64,000 bases of DNA from Loigolactobacillus binensis (GTDB taxonomy: Bacteria; Bacillota; Bacilli; Lactobacillales; Lactobacillaceae). Below, one piece after another: positions 32,621 to 39,944 of the stretch; the first letter of the stretch is position 1, and every line of letters starts with the position of its first letter. A program made the translations under genes and the position numbers. The stretch lies in assembly GCF_005405165.1 (NCBI RefSeq), contig NZ_BJDN01000006.1:47443-111442 (forward strand). The letters are read 5' to 3'. A model generated the notes under the pieces. It ran no database searches. It had not been told where the DNA came from and was given only the letters and a program-made list of their open reading frames with translations.

Positions 32621-32850
32621 GGATCTCATTATTTTTATTAGACCACCACTTTTATTAGTTTAATTCTACCTGATACTGTTCAGCTCGCCACGTTAAGCGA
32701 ATTAAACTAAAATGCTAGTCGGATCTAGTGTGGACGCCACCATCTGCCCTATTTTAGCCCCGCCACTTAAAAAATAATGTTTATTAATCATTAAAAATTT
32801 GGCCATGCATCGTTTTTAGTTACTGCCTAAAACCAGTACTGCCCATAAGT

Positions 32851-33327
32851 CTATTTTTTAGCTACATTGGACCGAAAGTCTTCCCAGGCAATGGCGCCAT
32901 TTTTAATCGCGTAAGTTTCTAATAATTCGGCCATTGAAATTTCAGTTAAAGTGGCCACAAAATTCTTTTGCGCCTGCTCCAGTGTCCTGGCGATCAACTG
33001 TTCACCTGCTTTGACGTGATCTATGTCAGTAAATAAACGCGCACCGATATGTTCGAAGGTCAACGGTGCTTCGGTTTGAACAGCGCTATAAACATCCGCC
33101 AAACTGATCGAATTGATCGGCCGTTGCAATTGAAAGCCACCGTCTTTAGAAGCTGCAGAAGTGATCACCTGACCAACTACTAATTTACGTAGGATCTTTT
33201 TAAGGTACGAGTCAGATACTTGTAAAATATCGGCTAAAACGGTGCTTTTCAATGGTCGATGATCAAGTTCTAGCGCTAAAATAAGCACCACATAGACGGC
33301 CTGTTCAGTACTTTTATTTAACTTCAC
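32851..33327 (-). CDS. Rrf2 family transcriptional regulator
   Basis: Winged-helix regulator (158 residues) whose N terminus (MKLNKSTEQAVYVVLILAL) and recognition region (VLADILQVSDSYLKKILRKLVVGQVITSAASKDGGFQL) match Rrf2. The cysteines that bind Fe-S clusters in IscR/NsrR are absent, so it senses something else. I use the GTG at 33327, 8 bases after GGGGG; the GTG two codons earlier is too close to that site. It lies 12 bases after the NAD-binding protein gene in one operon, whose upstream region has a CATAGAT dyad. Confidence 0.85.
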   Translation of the reverse strand: MKLNKSTEQAVYVVLILALELDHRPLKSTVLADILQVSDSYLKKILRKLVVGQVITSAASKDGGFQLQRPINSISLADVYSAVQTEAPLTFEHIGARLFTDIDHVKAGEQLIARTLEQAQKNFVATLTEISMAELLETYAIKNGAIAWEDFRSNVAKK

Positions 33328-33339
33328 CCACACTGCCCC

Positions 33340-33909
33340 CTATTTTTCTAGCAATTTAGTGACCAATTCATTGGCAACTGCATCCACATGTACTGGCTTT
33401 AAGCCCTTCGCAAAAAGCCCTAAGAACTTCAGTAAGGGAACCATCTTCGCCATACTATCAGAGCGACCATTGCCATAAACCAAAGTTGGTTCAACATAGA
33501 CCAGTGGAATACGGCTATTTTGCAAATACTGAATTAATTTAGCCTTCATTTGTACAAACGGTTTTGGACCTAAAATACCCCCAATAAAGCCCATTGCCCG
33601 CACTTGATATTGCTCGGCCAGAGTCAACATCAACTCTGCTGGAACCTGATTAGCTTGCACCAATTCCGCCTGAGTTTTAGCTGGTCGACCAATAAAATCA
33701 ATGATATAGTCCACCTCCGCTGGCAAATGCTTCTGGATGGCAGTAACATCGCTTAAATCAACCGCAATATTTTTGATACGCGGATCTTGCAACTGATTTT
33801 TGCCCGACCGAGATAATACATACAATACCGCATCAGAGGTTTGCTGTAGTAACTGTTGCGTAACGTTACGACCAATATAACCATTGCCACCTAAAAGTAT
33901 AATATTCAT
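33340..33909 (-). CDS. NAD(P)-binding, NAD-dependent epimerase-like protein
   Basis: A 189-residue Rossmann protein with the nucleotide loop GGNGYIGRNV (about 7-16) and the later FIGGILGPKP and YVEPTLVYGNG segments of extended/atypical SDRs. It is shorter than classical epimerases and has no clear YxxxK pair, so it may be a NAD(P)H sensor or reductase rather than an epimerase. It is the first gene of an operon with the Rrf2 regulator 12 bases downstream. Confidence 0.75.
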   Translation of the reverse strand: MNIILLGGNGYIGRNVTQQLLQQTSDAVLYVLSRSGKNQLQDPRIKNIAVDLSDVTAIQKHLPAEVDYIIDFIGRPAKTQAELVQANQVPAELMLTLAEQYQVRAMGFIGGILGPKPFVQMKAKLIQYLQNSRIPLVYVEPTLVYGNGRSDSMAKMVPLLKFLGLFAKGLKPVHVDAVANELVTKLLEK

Positions 33910-33925
33910 TTCATTATCCTCTATT

Positions 33926-33947
33926 CATAGATTATTTTTTATCTATG
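33926..33947. promoter_or_regulatory. Dyad upstream of the epimerase-like/Rrf2 operon
   Basis: CATAGAT-N8-ATCTATG just upstream of the operon's first gene, a likely autoregulatory operator for the Rrf2 protein. Confidence 0.5.
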
Positions 33948-34086
33948 GATATTTTAATGTAGATAGAATGATTCGTCAACTAAAAGTAACTTAAAATAGC
34001 CTGAACAAAGTTAATGAGGTCAGCTAGGTTCTCACTATGAAATAATATCAACTTAACCAAACATAATTCTGATAATTTTTAATTTG

Positions 34087-34449
34087 TCACTTCAAGTTAT
34101 ATTTAACGCTCCATTTATACATTTCATAATAAACGGCGAGTAAGTCCTGGCCTTTTTCCGTGATCGCATATTCAACGTGTGGTGGGATCTCATTGAATTG
34201 CGTGCGCGCGATCAGCCCATCTTTTTCCAATTCGCGTAAGGTTGAACTTAACATGGTATTCGTGATCTTAGGAATCGCGCGCGCAAGTTGTCCGAAGCGG
34301 GCCTTTTTCAAGGCAATGATCTCAAATAAAACTTGATTTTTCCATTTGCCGCGAAATAACTCAAAAACAGAATTTAGTGGATTTTTGGTATTATCACAAT
34401 TGGCACTATTTTGTAACGCCTGCGTCATTAGCTCGTTTAAGGTTAACAT
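34087..34449 (-). CDS. HxlR family transcriptional regulator
   Basis: A 120-residue winged-helix protein of the HxlR (DUF24) family, which often senses electrophiles or quinones through a conserved Cys. It has FRGKWKNQVLFEIIALKKARFGQLARAIPKITNTMLSSTLRELEKDGLI in the wing-helix region. A single Cys lies near residue 18 (NSANCDNTK), close to where redox HxlR proteins carry theirs. It is divergent from an SDR gene, with a set of palindromes between them. Confidence 0.9.
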   Translation of the reverse strand: MLTLNELMTQALQNSANCDNTKNPLNSVFELFRGKWKNQVLFEIIALKKARFGQLARAIPKITNTMLSSTLRELEKDGLIARTQFNEIPPHVEYAITEKGQDLLAVYYEMYKWSVKYNLK

Positions 34450-34461
34450 TTTTCCTCCATT

Positions 34462-34528
34462 AGTACGGTTGACCGTACTTACTCAGTTTTTTTTGCGTAC
34501 TTGACGGTATGATAAGTGTACTAGTACA
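34462..34528. promoter_or_regulatory. Operator cluster between the HxlR and SDR genes
   Basis: Three dyads: AGTACGGT-TG-ACCGTACT (34462-34479, perfect), a weaker copy CGTACTTGACGGTATG (34496-34511), and TGTACTAGTACA (34517-34528, perfect). All share the GTAC core, as expected for HxlR-family binding sites. Confidence 0.65.
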
Positions 34529-34559
34529 TTTACTATACAATAACTATTGGAGGAATAAT

Positions 34560-35342
34560 ATGAAAACTATTTTAATTACCGGTGGAACTAGCGGAATCGG
34601 CGCTGGTCTGGCGCAGCATTACTTAGCCAACGGCGACCAAGTGATCATTGTCAGTCGGTCAAAAGGCGCGCTGCCTAATGCAATCTATCTCCAAGCCGAT
34701 TTAAGCCTGGCCGCAGAAAATTACCGCATAGCCGAACTGATCAGTACGACCTATGGCAAAATTGACGGCCTGATTCTTTGTGCCGTCGATCAAGCCTATC
34801 GTCAAAAGCCGCTAATGACAACGGAAGGCCTTGAGGTGACGTTTGCGCTACAATATTTAAGCCGTTATATTTTATCACATCAAATTATTTTGAACAGCAC
34901 TGGTTTTATGCTTAATATTGCCACGCCCGGGATGAACGGCGCCGTTAATTTTGACGATCTTCAACGGCTTAAAAAGTTTAGCAGTCTACGCGCCAATATT
35001 AATGGTAATCGGCTCAACGATTTGCTTGGGGCGGCTTTTGTTAACACGGGGATCAAATACATTCTCTATAACCCGATGTCCGTCCGCACGGCCGGGGCCA
35101 GGTCGGTGTTTGCGAACCCGTTGATGCGCTTATTTTTAAAGTTCTGGCATCGGGTAAATGGTCGCGATGTGGCGACTGTTGTGCAAAATATCGGTACTGT
35201 TTTGCGGCGAACCTCAGCAAATCAATTTATTGCCTACAAAACTTTAAGCCCAGTTAAGTTGTCGCGGAATACTTTTGATCCGGATAAGGCCAAAAAACTG
35301 GAACGGGCAACGGAACGGCTGCTGGCCACAATTTCGGCGTAA
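34560..35342 (+). CDS. Short-chain dehydrogenase/reductase-like protein
   Basis: The ATG at 34560 has GGAGG 8 bases upstream and gives 260 residues beginning MKTILITGGTSGIGAGLAQHY, a clear SDR nucleotide loop. The usual catalytic YxxxK is absent: the equivalent stretch reads SSLRANINGNRLNDLLG. It is therefore either an atypical SDR or a nucleotide-binding protein. It is divergent from the HxlR regulator and presumably controlled by it. The 248-base gap after it (35343-35590) holds no feature I can support. Confidence 0.8.
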   Translation: MKTILITGGTSGIGAGLAQHYLANGDQVIIVSRSKGALPNAIYLQADLSLAAENYRIAELISTTYGKIDGLILCAVDQAYRQKPLMTTEGLEVTFALQYLSRYILSHQIILNSTGFMLNIATPGMNGAVNFDDLQRLKKFSSLRANINGNRLNDLLGAAFVNTGIKYILYNPMSVRTAGARSVFANPLMRLFLKFWHRVNGRDVATVVQNIGTVLRRTSANQFIAYKTLSPVKLSRNTFDPDKAKKLERATERLLATISA

Positions 35343-35590
35343 TATAAAACTTTATTCTTGCTGGTAGATGCTGCACACACAACAATGATAAATCGGAATG
35401 CACTAGTCTCGCTTGGACAACGTGCGTGTCGACCTGCCGCTGATCAGCATTAAGCGCCACATAAAGATTTTTGGCTAAACACTTATCGTTTCAGCAATAA
35501 ATAAAATATCCGTACTAAATTATTGACTGAAGATAATTCCAATAATAAATTAAATTGTTTCACTAACATATCAATTAGAATTCCTTGGGA

Positions 35591-36148
35591 TTAGAATTCC
35601 TCGCTCAATACTTGAAACGTTCCTTTTGTGAGTAGTTGTCGCATTAAGTTAGTAAAATCTTTTTTAGACATTTCATCAGGATTTTGAATCCAGCGGCCAA
35701 CTAGCCTAAAAACAGCAGCAATATGGTAATCAAGTGCATAACTGAAAGTCAATTCATTGTTGGGTTGCCCCAGGCGTTCAATTAATGTCGTTTCGGCCTT
35801 CTCCCTGAGTTGTTCAACAAAATGTCCCCCATATGGCTGTTGGATGACGACCAAAAGATATGGCAGTAATTTTTGATCGATTTTGTTAAAGTTTTCAAGA
35901 AATCTATCTGAATTTCCGCTTGTCAGCATGCTGTTTAACACAGCCGGTTGTATTTGAATAACCAGCCAATCCTCTAAATAGCCATAAAGACTATATATAT
36001 CATTAAAGTGAGTATAAAATGTGGAACGATTATAGCCTGCTGTGCTGACTATCCTGCTTACGGTAATCTTATTTACTGGGAATTCTTGATATAATTTGAC
36101 AAAAGCATCTACGAAATCATTTTTTGCATTTCGATTTGAATTATCCAT
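35591..36148 (-). CDS. TetR/AcrR family transcriptional regulator
   Basis: A 185-residue TetR-fold repressor. The N-terminal HTH reads ITVSRIVSTAGYNRSTFYTHFNDIYSLYGYLE, followed by an all-helical ligand domain ending in a short TetR_C-like segment. It is divergent from an HXXEE membrane protein gene, and a perfect ACAAAGT-N5-ACTTTGT dyad lies in the gap. Ligand unknown. Confidence 0.9.
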   Translation of the reverse strand: MDNSNRNAKNDFVDAFVKLYQEFPVNKITVSRIVSTAGYNRSTFYTHFNDIYSLYGYLEDWLVIQIQPAVLNSMLTSGNSDRFLENFNKIDQKLLPYLLVVIQQPYGGHFVEQLREKAETTLIERLGQPNNELTFSYALDYHIAAVFRLVGRWIQNPDEMSKKDFTNLMRQLLTKGTFQVLSEEF

Positions 36149-36165
36149 TATTTACCCCTTTTTAG

Positions 36166-36184
36166 ACAAAGTAAGTAACTTTGT
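36166..36184. promoter_or_regulatory. TetR operator between the TetR and HXXEE genes
   Basis: ACAAAGT-AAGTA-ACTTTGT, a perfect 7-base dyad in the middle of the 125-base divergent gap. Confidence 0.65.
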
Positions 36185-36273
36185 TGGTTGACCACAAATT
36201 GATTTTCTTGCCATAATTATAGGTAAGGAATACCCAAATGAACAGAGGTATTTCAATATAAAGAGGTGTTGAT

Positions 36274-36990
36274 ATGTTTTTTCAAACTAATGTCGCATGG
36301 TACTTTCAAATATGGCCATGGATTGGATTAGGTGGCGCAATCTCGATCTTGATTCTTCTATTCACAACGAATATCCTCCGTAGTAATTTTAACCAGAACC
36401 GTTGGCTTGACCCATTCTGGCTTGCTTGGCTATGTAATGCTGCCTATCTGATTCATAACGTTGAAGAATATGGTATTGATTTAACAGGTCGCTCATATGG
36501 CTTCCCACAGTCAATTGCAGAATTGGCAGGTAAAGCACCTGGTGGTATGTTCTTTGTTGCGGTTAATATAACAATGTTTTGGATAGCCGGTCCACTAGCC
36601 GCTGTTTTAGCACGTTATAAAGGCTCAAAAATGTTGGCAAGCGCAATGGCCTCAATTATGTTTATCAATGCTATTACGCACACCTTACCTGCAATTATCA
36701 CGAAAAGTTATGATACGGGCCTTTTGACTGCATTGATTATATTCTTCCCAATTACGCTATGGACCTATTATGTGATTTTCATTCGAACTAACAAAAATTA
36801 TCGGGCACTTTGTACTAGCATTAGTTTAGGATTGTTTTACCACATAATGTTATTTGTATCTATTCTTGGGTTATTTAAACCTGGGATCGCTGGGACAAAT
36901 ATAGTTGCTCTAATCATGTTCTTCGGCGCATTTCTATATGTCTATTTAGCGGATTTTTCAAACAAGTTGCTTTATCAACAAACCGACTAA
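36274..36990 (+). CDS. HXXEE domain integral membrane protein
   Basis: A 238-residue protein with about seven hydrophobic helices. The HXXEE motif is intact (LIHNVEEYG; His 61, Glu 64, Glu 65), and a second conserved element NAITHTLPAI lies near residue 130, which is how the family is recognised. These His/Glu residues in membrane helices suggest metal binding, but no function is established. It is controlled by the divergent TetR, which suggests an inducible response to a small molecule. Confidence 0.85.
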   Translation: MFFQTNVAWYFQIWPWIGLGGAISILILLFTTNILRSNFNQNRWLDPFWLAWLCNAAYLIHNVEEYGIDLTGRSYGFPQSIAELAGKAPGGMFFVAVNITMFWIAGPLAAVLARYKGSKMLASAMASIMFINAITHTLPAIITKSYDTGLLTALIIFFPITLWTYYVIFIRTNKNYRALCTSISLGLFYHIMLFVSILGLFKPGIAGTNIVALIMFFGAFLYVYLADFSNKLLYQQTD

Positions 36991-37048
36991 ATTTTATAAA
37001 TGAATCTGATTTTATTTATCAACAATGGCAGAAATTGACTATTTGCTT

Positions 37049-37102
37049 AAACAATACCCCCGCAACCTTTTTTCATAGTTTGGTTGCGGGGGTATTGTTT
37101 TC
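37049..37102. terminator. Terminator after the HXXEE gene
   Basis: Nineteen-base perfect arms (AAACAATACCCCCGCAACC and complement), 14-base loop, followed by TTTTC. It begins 58 bases past the stop. Confidence 0.85.
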
Positions 37103-37111
37103 AATAACTAT

Positions 37112-37270
37112 TTAGTATTTTTGTTTCCAATTAATGACAGCATCAGAGTGCCGCCATGGAGATCTTGGCTCTTGAATAGTGAAACGTTGGTTTTGAAAAT
37201 CAATGTGTTCATATTGTACAAAATTTAGTGCGTACCCGTTTATTAACTTGATTGCATAAAAAAACACTTT
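37112..37270 (-). pseudogene. C-terminal fragment of an unidentified protein
   Basis: A minus-strand frame of about 51 codons reads like real protein (INGYALNFVQYEHIDFQ..., then IQEPRSPWRHSDAVINWK) and ends at a TAA at 37112. It has no ribosome site and its only possible start is a GTG that overlaps the tRNA-Ser promoter region. I read it as the leftover 3' end of a gene whose front was lost, perhaps in the event that placed it next to the tRNA. I do not recognise the family. Confidence 0.45.
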
Positions 37271-37296
37271 GCAACGACGCCGTCTTTTGCTATAAT
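37269..37296 (+). promoter_or_regulatory. Promoter of tRNA-Ser
   Basis: TTGCAA (37269-37274), a 16-base spacer ending in TGC, and TATAAT (37291-37296), 12 bases before the tRNA. Confidence 0.8.
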
Positions 37297-37308
37297 ATAT
37301 TTTGTTGT

Positions 37309-37395
37309 GGAGAGTTGGCAGAGTGGTAATGCAACGGACTCGAAATCCGTCGAACCGGCTTATACCGGCGCACGAGTTCGAATCTCGTACTCTCC
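37309..37395 (+). tRNA. tRNA-Ser (anticodon CGA)
   Basis: Acceptor arms GGAGAGT / ACTCTCC, anticodon stem ACGGA / TCCGT with loop CTCGAAA (anticodon CGA, reads UCG), the long variable arm expected of tRNA-Ser (CCGGC/GCCGG stem), and the T loop GTTCGAATC. The base after the acceptor stem is T rather than the G normal for serine tRNAs and no CCA is encoded. Strong promoter upstream, terminator at 37425-37450 downstream. Confidence 0.93.
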
Positions 37396-37424
37396 TTTGA
37401 TTAAACGTTGTGATATCGGCATTA

Positions 37425-37450
37425 AGCAGTCTTTTGCGACTGCTTTTTTT
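37425..37450 (+). terminator. Terminator after tRNA-Ser
   Basis: AGCAGTC / GACTGCT arms with a 6-base loop followed by TTTTTTT. Confidence 0.85.
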
Positions 37451-37638
37451 GTTTTTAAATTTGTATTCAAGTCGAAATCAATTTTATGGTATTAGTTCTA
37501 AAAATCTAGGAGAGTAGAAATTCATCCTTTCTGAGGAAAAAACATCATCGGCTCTGCGTTATTTATTTTGAAATATATAGATGAATAAATTTCAGATAAA
37601 CTTTTTATATTAATTCAAAATCTAGTGTTTTGGCACTT

Positions 37639-37684
37639 AAAAGTCCCTAAAGCTAACATATAGTCGCTAGCTTTAGGGACTTTC
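37639..37684. repeat. Perfect inverted repeat (hairpin) without adjacent gene
   Basis: Sixteen-base arms AAAGTCCCTAAAGCTA and complement with a 12-base loop, in the 530-base gap between the tRNA and the IS607 element. The T tract after it is short, so it is a weak terminator or an element-end structure. Confidence 0.6.
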
Positions 37685-37723
37685 TGAATTTATTTTGAGA
37701 AACTGAAGCGACTGACATCAATG

Positions 37724-37750
37724 TGTAGGTTCAAATCCTGTACTCTGCTA
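37724..37750 (+). pseudogene. tRNA-3'-end-like remnant
   Basis: The stretch GGTTCAAATCCTGTACTCTG (37727-37746) resembles the T arm and 3' acceptor arm of a tRNA and is close to the end of the intact tRNA-Ser 350 bases upstream (TTCGAATCTCGTACTCTCC). No 5' half is present. It may be a decayed duplicate of the tRNA end, as left by an integrating element, or a decayed tRNA. Confidence 0.4.
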
Positions 37751-37799
37751 TGCAAAATATAGTAAATTATTTGGTTACTACTTTAGAAAGATTGCCTAT

Positions 37800-38010
37800 T
37801 TTCTTTCCTTATTTTGCTTACTGTCGTTATCGCGCTGATATTCCGATATTCCACAAGGGCGTAATCACATTGATCAACTATGACAGTATCAGGACTTAGC
37901 CAGCCCCCTCAAAATATAAGTTATTTTAGATTAGCGTTAATAGATTGGCAACGGCGTTTTTATCACGTTCAAGGGTTACCCCACAATTATAACAAATGTA
38001 CTCATGGTGC
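37800..38010 (-). ncRNA. Presumed TnpB guide RNA (omega/reRNA) region
   Basis: Inferred by position only: in TnpB systems the guide RNA overlaps the 3' end of tnpB and runs to the element's right end. Downstream of the tnpB stop there is about 120 bases of non-coding, partly GC-rich sequence (including GAGGGGGCTGGCTAAG just after the gene). I could not derive its fold or its end. Confidence 0.3.
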
Positions 38011-39074
38011 TTGGTCTTATGTGCGGTGTTGCCTTGCAACGTAATTTTATCAATACCTGACTTGATATGGCCACATTCAGAGCAACGTTGCGTTGACGGA
38101 TAATATTTATCAGCGAGAATCAATGCCTTACCATACCAGTCACATTTATAGCTCAATACTTGCCGAAAATAACCAAACATTGAGCGTTGCAGACCTTTTG
38201 AAGCCACATGAGTCATCTGCATGTCCTTGACTGCAAGATTTTCGATAACGATTTTGTCGTAATCGGTGACTAACTGGGTCGTGAACTTTTGCATGATGTC
38301 ATGCTGGATATTGGTAACTCGGCAATAATCCCTTTGTAACTTGGCTCTCGTTATCCGGTAATTATTGCCCTTAGTCGCCCGCTTGCCGTTCACGACCCGT
38401 TTGCGTGCCAGCCGCTTCTGATAGAATTTAATGCGCCGATACAGCCTATTTAAACGTTTAGGTAACGTATTGATCACACCATCAGTGTAATTAAAATGGC
38501 CTACGTTAACGTCAACTGCTGTATTTTTACTTGTTTTAACCTTTGCATTTAGTCCAACTTCAAACGGCAAGCTGGCCCAATAGCGACCATTCTCACAATA
38601 GACGCTAACAACCTTAAGCGTTCCAGTTAAATCAGCGTGCTTACTAAGTCTGATGTCATACCAAACCTTTGTGCCATGCGGCTTATCTAAACGCAACTTA
38701 CCATTTACAATCCTAGCGCGGTCCGTTTTGAAGCCTTGTCGCGGTGCTCGCTTTAATTTAAATCTAGGCTTGCCCCAATTAGGCTGAGTCTTATCAAAGA
38801 AATTCTGCCAAGCGTTCCCGAGATCAGTAATTGTCAATTGTAAGGTTCTGGCGGACAACGCATATTGCCAATCGGATTTATTAGCCACTAGTTCATTGCG
38901 CACCGAATAAGCACTAGGCCGCGAACTACTGGGCTCAATCGTGTGCAAGTCGTACATATCATTCCAAGTTGCTAGACCTTCATTCCAACAATAACGGCGA
39001 TAATCACAAAGACTATTGAGCACCTTCATCATGTGACGGTTAGGATAAAGTCTAACTTTTTGTGTCCGCATCAT
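37926..39074 (-). CDS. tnpB: RNA-guided endonuclease TnpB (IS607 family)
   Basis: TnpB is the ancestor of Cas12: it cuts DNA opposite a guide RNA from its own element and favours retention of the transposon. The 382-residue frame keeps the RuvC triad, Asp in AVDVNVG (about residue 188), Glu in VIENLAV (about 278) and Asp in LERDKNA (about 371). The zinc finger is intact as CSEC and CYNC pairs before the last aspartate. The N-terminal OrfB HTH (VRLYPNRHMMKVLNSLCDYRRYCWN) is also present. It overlaps the end of tnpA by about 20 bases and probably starts at one of two adjacent ATGs at 39074 and 39071. It looks functional. Confidence 0.93.
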   Translation of the reverse strand: MMRTQKVRLYPNRHMMKVLNSLCDYRRYCWNEGLATWNDMYDLHTIEPSSSRPSAYSVRNELVANKSDWQYALSARTLQLTITDLGNAWQNFFDKTQPNWGKPRFKLKRAPRQGFKTDRARIVNGKLRLDKPHGTKVWYDIRLSKHADLTGTLKVVSVYCENGRYWASLPFEVGLNAKVKTSKNTAVDVNVGHFNYTDGVINTLPKRLNRLYRRIKFYQKRLARKRVVNGKRATKGNNYRITRAKLQRDYCRVTNIQHDIMQKFTTQLVTDYDKIVIENLAVKDMQMTHVASKGLQRSMFGYFRQVLSYKCDWYGKALILADKYYPSTQRCSECGHIKSGIDKITLQGNTAHKTKHHEYICYNCGVTLERDKNAVANLLTLI

Positions 39075-39681
39075 CAGGTTCATCACCTAGCAGATCAGCG
39101 TCCTTTTTCAGCATTTGGCTATATTTGTGCAGGCCAGATAAACGATCAGTAAAGTCATCCACAATATCGATCGTATCTGCGACTAACTCCCGATCAGGTG
39201 AAGTTGCTTGGTTATTTAATACGATAATTTTAGCACCGTGGGCCGAACACAGATGTTCAAACCAATCGTAACCAAAGCGAATAAAACGATCTTTATAAGT
39301 GATGAAGATTGTACCAACTTTGTTTTTTAACACTTCTTCAAGCAGTTTGTTCCATTTATTGCGATCATAGTTTAGTCCACTACCGATGTCTGTCATCACT
39401 TCATCAAGAATGAGGCCTTTGGCATTGGCGTACGTTTGAATGAACATAATTTGATTTTTTAAATCAGCTTTTTGTCCATTCGTAGAAACACGTGCATAGG
39501 CTACAATTTTTTTGGCCGTAGGTTCGTCGTTAATGTAGGCTTGATACTGTTCCTCAGTATAATAACGCCGATTTGTCGGTGAACGGTGTGCTGGTAACTT
39601 ACCTCTACGATCCCATTCTTGCAAAGTACGAACGGTAACGCCCAAACGCTTAGCCATATCATTAGGCTTAATCATCGCCAT
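39052..39681 (-). CDS. tnpA: IS607-family serine transposase TnpA
   Basis: A small serine recombinase with a MerR-like DNA-binding head: HTH at about 5-50 (MAKRLGVTVRTLQEWDRRGKLPAHR), then the catalytic domain starting IVAYARVSTNGQK with Ser 66. The ATG at 39681 (MAMIKPND, 209 residues) has GGAGGTG 6 bases upstream; the longer frame reads through that site. It moves the element by a DNA break in both strands without target duplication. It overlaps tnpB. Confidence 0.93.
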   Translation of the reverse strand: MAMIKPNDMAKRLGVTVRTLQEWDRRGKLPAHRSPTNRRYYTEEQYQAYINDEPTAKKIVAYARVSTNGQKADLKNQIMFIQTYANAKGLILDEVMTDIGSGLNYDRNKWNKLLEEVLKNKVGTIFITYKDRFIRFGYDWFEHLCSAHGAKIIVLNNQATSPDRELVADTIDIVDDFTDRLSGLHKYSQMLKKDADLLGDEPDDADTKS

Positions 39682-39824
39682 ACTAGTCACCTCCATATTT
39701 ACTTTCTATAAACAGAATAGCATTTTATTCCGCTTAATTATACATTAATCTACATTTTCATTAAAAGCCAATGCAGGTTAATATCTTTTTTAAATGGTCA
39801 ATAAATATGAACTCCTTAACTAGA

Positions 39825-39866
39825 AAAAATCCTGCCGCAATGATCAAGCATTGCAGCAGGATTTTA
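39825..39866 (-). terminator. Terminator after the EamA transporter gene
   Basis: AAATCCTGCTGCAATG / CATTGCGGCAGGATTT arms on the minus strand (one G-T pair) around a short loop, followed by T residues. It lies about 80 bases past the stop at 39945. Confidence 0.85.
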
Positions 39867-39944
39867 TTCAGATTGAACGCACTAGTTTATCTATTGAAAT
39901 ACTGTCTAAAATAGATCGCCAAAATACCGATATTTAGTATCAAA

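Larger units (their letters stand above)
37850..39720 (-). mobile_element. IS607-family insertion sequence (tnpA-tnpB)
   Basis: A serine-recombinase tnpA overlapping a tnpB gene on the same strand is the defining layout of IS607. These elements lack terminal inverted repeats and target duplications, so the ends cannot be fixed here and the coordinates are approximate. Left limit lies between the tRNA-like remnant and 37925; right limit between 39682 and the EamA terminator at 39825. Both genes look intact. Confidence 0.8.

Noticed and set aside
35254..35460. Minus-strand open frame at the end of the SDR gene
   Set aside because: No ribosome site, overlaps the SDR on the other strand and is of odd composition.
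37307..37495. Open frame across tRNA-Ser
   Set aside because: It translates the tRNA gene and its terminator.
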